DNA of 64,000 nucleotides, taken from contig NZ_QFFM01000004.1 of NCBI RefSeq assembly GCF_003129905.1, positions 1-64,000 of the forward strand. The letters run 5' to 3'. Source of the stretch: Bifidobacterium callitrichidarum (GTDB lineage: Bacteria; Actinomycetota; Actinomycetes; Actinomycetales; Bifidobacteriaceae). The position numbers and the translations under genes were made by a program. Each line of letters begins with the position of its first letter. The stretch's first letter is position 1. This document shows, in pieces, positions 61,273 through 64,000 of the stretch. The notes below the pieces were generated by a model. That model did not search any database, was not told where the DNA came from, and saw only the letters and a program-made list of their open reading frames with translations.

Positions 61273-61294
61273 GGCTCCCCGGCGAGGGGGAGCC
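61273..61294. repeat. Short GGCTCCCC inverted repeat between thyA and folA
   Basis: GGCTCCCC-GGCGAG-GGGGAGCC. Same terminal sequence as the MITE-like unit; could also terminate thyA. Confidence 0.55.
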
Positions 61295-61303
61295 GAGCCG
61301 ATA

Positions 61304-62185
61304 TCAGACGGCGACCGGTGCCTTGATGGTGGGGTGATGCTGGTATCCGACGATGGTGAAGTCGTCGTAGTCGTAGTCGAAGAGCGAATCGGCCTTGCGA
61401 ATCTCGATCTGCGGGTACGGGTACGGCTCACGCGAGAGCTGTTCGAGCACCTGGTCGATGTGGTTGTCGTAGACGTGGCAGTCGCCGCCGGTCCACACGA
61501 ATTCGCCGGGCTCCAGGCCGGCCTGCTGGGCCATCATCAGCGTGAGCAGCGAATAGGACGCGATGTTGAACGGCACGCCGAGGAACATGTCGCACGAACG
61601 CTGGTACAGCTGGCAGGAGAGCCGGCCGTCCGCCACATAGAACTGGAACAGCGCATGGCAGGGAGGCAGGGCCATCTGCTCCACTTCGGCAGGATTCCAT
61701 GCGGAGACCACCATGCGGCGGGAATCCGGGTGGTGCTTGATGAGGTCCATCACATTGCTGATCTGGTCGATGGTACGGGTCGGGTCCTCCGGCGTGGGGG
61801 CCGGCCAGGAACGCCACTGCACGCCGTAGACCGGGCCGAGGTCGCCGTTGGCGTCCGCCCATTCGTCCCAGATATGCACGCCGTGCTCCTGCAGCCAGCG
61901 CACGTTGGACGAGCCCTTGAGGAACCACAGCAGTTCGTAGGCCAGTCCCTTGAAGAAGACCGTCTTGGTGGTCAGCAGCGGGAAGTACTGCGAAAGATCG
62001 AATCGCATCTGCTGGCCGAACAGGGAGATGGTGCCCGTGCCGGTGCGGTCGGACTTCAAGGTGCCTTCGGTCAGGATCTTGCGCACCAGGTCCTCGTACG
62101 GCATCGGAATGGCCGTTTCGGGGCGCGCGGGGATACGGGTACGGATGTCTGCGAGCTGTTCTTCGGTCAAAGCCATGCGCAACAT
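61304..62185 (-). CDS. thyA: Thymidylate synthase
   Basis: 293 residues from ATG 62185; ATG 62176 ([10 protein letters not shown]) is an equally likely start since neither has a strong ribosome site. Catalytic Cys in [12 protein letters not shown], phosphate-binding [11 protein letters not shown] and the conserved [20 protein letters not shown]. Converts dUMP to dTMP using methylene-tetrahydrofolate, oxidised to dihydrofolate that FolA then reduces. thyA-folA order on the same strand is common. Confidence 0.96.
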   Translation of the reverse strand: MLRMALTEEQLADIRTRIPARPETAIPMPYEDLVRKILTEGTLKSDRTGTGTISLFGQQMRFDLSQYFPLLTTKTVFFKGLAYELLWFLKGSSNVRWLQEHGVHIWDEWADANGDLGPVYGVQWRSWPAPTPEDPTRTIDQISNVMDLIKHHPDSRRMVVSAWNPAEVEQMALPPCHALFQFYVADGRLSCQLYQRSCDMFLGVPFNIASYSLLTLMMAQQAGLEPGEFVWTGGDCHVYDNHIDQVLEQLSREPYPYPQIEIRKADSLFDYDYDDFTIVGYQHHPTIKAPVAV

Positions 62186-62343
62186 GGTATCTGCAGAGCC
62201 CTACCTAGGCTGTCGCACTGATGTAGCGACCCCACGGAAAGCCTCATTTTCCGGCCATTCGAGCCGTAAGCGTAACGAACGCGATGCATAGGGGCATAAT
62301 GGAGAGGTCAACAATGCCATGAGATGCCGTAAGGAGGCACACT

Positions 62344-62757
62344 ATGGGTAAGCGACTGTGGGTTGAGCGCAACAAGGACGGTTCGTGGGATGCTTTCAGC
62401 GATGACGGCGCTCACATCAAGTTCGGTAAGGATCGCGGCCAGTTCACGCCGGGCGATCTGATGAAGGTCGCGCTGGCCGGTTGCGCGGCGCTGTCCAGCC
62501 AATTCGCCATTGAGCATACGCTTGGCGAGGGCAAGGGTGCCAAGATCGTGGTGGACGGCTCCTACGACCCCGAGAACGACGCCTACACCGCCTTCGAGGA
62601 GCATGTCGTGGTGGATGCCGCCGACGCTGGCCTGTCCGAGGAGGACGCCGCGAAGCTCAAGGAGCGCATCACCCGTCACATCGAAAAGGGCTGCACGGTG
62701 AAGCACACGTACGTGCAGGAGACCCCGGTCCGCATGGATGTGACCATCAAGCACTGA
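62344..62757 (+). CDS. OsmC/Ohr-family protein
   Basis: 137 residues; GTAAGGAGGCACACT precedes the ATG. The family's first Cys is in VALAGCAALSSQFAI and the second in EKGCTVKHTY. OsmC-like proteins reduce organic hydroperoxides. Ordinary length and intact. Confidence 0.85.
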   Translation: MGKRLWVERNKDGSWDAFSDDGAHIKFGKDRGQFTPGDLMKVALAGCAALSSQFAIEHTLGEGKGAKIVVDGSYDPENDAYTAFEEHVVVDAADAGLSEEDAAKLKERITRHIEKGCTVKHTYVQETPVRMDVTIKH

Positions 62758-62807
62758 TTTTTGCCGTGCGACATACGGCTCTTTTGCCGTAAGACAGCAC
62801 ATACGCT

Positions 62808-63026
62808 ACTGGCTCCCCTCTTGGAGGACATTGCCGTGAAGCGAACAGCAGAGCTGTTTGTAGGCAATGTGCGAGACGACAGTCGAGCCAGAAAAACGCG
62901 AACGAAGTTCGTCCGTAATTGCCGGACGAGCTGTCGAACGAAGTGAGACTGAGGGGAGCACCACGGTTATCCGCGACTCCCCTCAGTCAGCTCCGCTGAC
63001 AGCTCCCCTCGGCGAGGGGAGCCAGT
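62808..63026. repeat. 219-bp MITE-like repeat with 13-bp terminal inverted repeats
   Basis: Perfect ends ACTGGCTCCCCTC (62808-62820) and GAGGGGAGCCAGT (63014-63026). The inside holds further copies (CTCCCCTCAGTC, GACTGAGGGGAG) and can fold into a large hairpin. No ORF of note. Partial relatives lie at 59776 and 61273. The ends suggest a non-autonomous transposable unit or a REP-like repeat. Confidence 0.7.
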
Positions 63027-63050
63027 TTCTTATTGTTTTAAACCCATCAA

Positions 63051-64000
63051 TCACTGCCTATCAGGATCGATGGTCTTTTCGATCTGCTGGGCCACTTCCG
63101 GCTCGGCCTTATCCACCGGGATCTCCTCGACGCCGGCGATGTCCTCCAAGGACTTGGTCGGCACTTCGGCGGGCGAGCTCGGCACGGTGTCGAGGCGGGA
63201 TTCCGCGGCCTCCACGTACTTGCGCGGCACCACGTACACCGGACCCACCGCATGCTGCAGCAGTCCCTGGCTCGTGGAGCCCAGCAGCAGGCCGGTGAAT
63301 CCGCCGCGGCCACGCGAGCCCACGACCACCACGTCATGGTCGTAGCTGGCCTTGGTCAGGGCGCTCACGGCCGGTCCGGACACGATCTGCTTGTTGATCT
63401 TCAAGTCCGGATGCGATTCCTGCAGCGGCTTGATACGAACGTCAAGGTCTTCCTTGTAGGACTCCATCACGGCATCCTCGCCATCCACGCCCTTGAGGTT
63501 CGGCACGGCGGAGATCACGTCGAGTTCGGCGCCCCAGCAGGAGGCGAAGTCGGCGGCGATGTCCAAGGCCTTGAGTCCCCACTTGGATTCGTCGGAGCCC
63601 ACGGCCACCTTGGTGATGGTGTTGTTGAGGTGCATGAGGTTGCCGTCGTCGTCGGTGTAGGGCACCACCACGATCGGACAGTAGGCGTACGCCGGCAGCG
63701 AGGAGGACGTGGTGCCGAGCAGTCGTTCGGCCAGACCGCCCTTGCCGCGGTTGCCGATGACGATGAGGTTGTAGTTGCGGGACAATTCCACGAACACGGA
63801 CGCCGGGTCTCCGGTGACGATCAGCGTGGCTGCCTCCACACCCTGTTCGTCCGCGATGGCCTTGGCCTTGGACAGGATCTCCTGGGCATCGGAATGCGCG
63901 GCGTTGTCATCCCCCATCGCCGTGTATGTGGCATCGAACGAGACGGCGGCGTAGCTCGGCAGGGAATACGCGCAGACGATCTGCAGCGTGAGTCCGGCAT
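63051..64000 (-). CDS. Tandem universal stress protein (UspA), 5' end outside window
   Basis: The frame is open to the last base on the minus strand, so the start lies beyond 64000 and the ATG at 63917 is internal. Two Usp domains: the first with IVTGDPASVFVELSRNYNLI and VIGNRGKGGLAERLLGTTSS, the second with VVVGSRGRGGFTGLLLGSTS; both GxxGxGG nucleotide loops (GNRGKGG and GSRGRGG) point to ATP-binding Usp. Acidic tail. Role in stress survival; target unknown. Confidence 0.92.
   Translation of the reverse strand, partial: AGLTLQIVCAYSLPSYAAVSFDATYTAMGDDNAAHSDAQEILSKAKAIADEQGVEAATLIVTGDPASVFVELSRNYNLIVIGNRGKGGLAERLLGTTSSSLPAYAYCPIVVVPYTDDDGNLMHLNNTITKVAVGSDESKWGLKALDIAADFASCWGAELDVISAVPNLKGVDGEDAVMESYKEDLDVRIKPLQESHPDLKINKQIVSGPAVSALTKASYDHDVVVVGSRGRGGFTGLLLGSTSQGLLQHAVGPVYVVPRKYVEAAESRLDTVPSSPAEVPTKSLEDIAGVEEIPVDKAEPEVAQQIEKTIDPDRQ

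Overview
The window looks like a Bifidobacterium chromosome, most like the B. longum group. The backbone is GC-rich, GTG starts are frequent, and the right end carries low-molecular-weight tyrosine phosphatase, dihydrofolate reductase, thymidylate synthase, OsmC and universal stress genes of actinobacterial type. Large accessory blocks interrupt this backbone. The genus call is an inference from gene content and protein style; no rRNA or tRNA gene is visible to confirm it.

Layout. (1) 1-5070 is the tail of a Firmicutes-type mobile element: relaxase C-terminus, zinc-ribbon protein, primase-helicase, TnpW, a 5'-truncated VirD4 and a MobC. (2) 5122-6161 is a lone LacI-family regulator with its own operator. 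(3) 6369-39212 is a large island. Its frame is a conjugative element: a type IV secretion arm on the plus strand (7443-14180) and a mobilisation arm on the minus strand (29722 down to 17742, with VirD4, SSB-like, ArdA, accessory proteins, relaxase, MobC and ParB). Antimicrobial-peptide modules lie on, between and beside these arms: a secreted peptide plus tiny membrane protein (6536-7242), a secreted peptide with a four-gene ABC transporter (17600-14187), a two-component system (30209-32285), a lasso-peptide cluster (32529-35838) and a lactococcin-972-type operon (36054-39176). (4) 39270-48687 is a sugar-uptake region with two substrate-binding lipoproteins, two permeases, a ROK repressor, a ROK kinase and a GH20 beta-N-acetylhexosaminidase. 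(5) 48811-56509 is a second island: a nonsense-mutated integrase, another peptide/FtsX-like/ABC operon, a nucleotidyltransferase toxin-antitoxin-like pair and an intact paralogous integrase. (6) 57131-64000 is mostly backbone: Fic protein, AzlCD, phosphatase, DHFR, ThyA, OsmC, UspA and a MITE-like repeat.

How it fits together. A palindrome of the form TGTCATCT-NN-AGATGACA, or the variant ending AGATGTCA, occurs upstream of every antimicrobial module and of the two-component system itself, usually 36-41 bp before a -10-like hexamer. The simplest reading is one regulon: the NarL-type response regulator controls itself, a lasso peptide and four other secreted peptide systems in two islands. Separately, the conjugative element's ArdA-domain protein, three neighbouring accessory proteins and the relaxase end in similar arginine-rich tails, and several share a TL-x-x-I-[RK]-x-R-A-x-x-R motif. 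This could be a type IV secretion signal that would carry ArdA into the recipient along with the DNA. Both ideas are inferences from sequence patterns.
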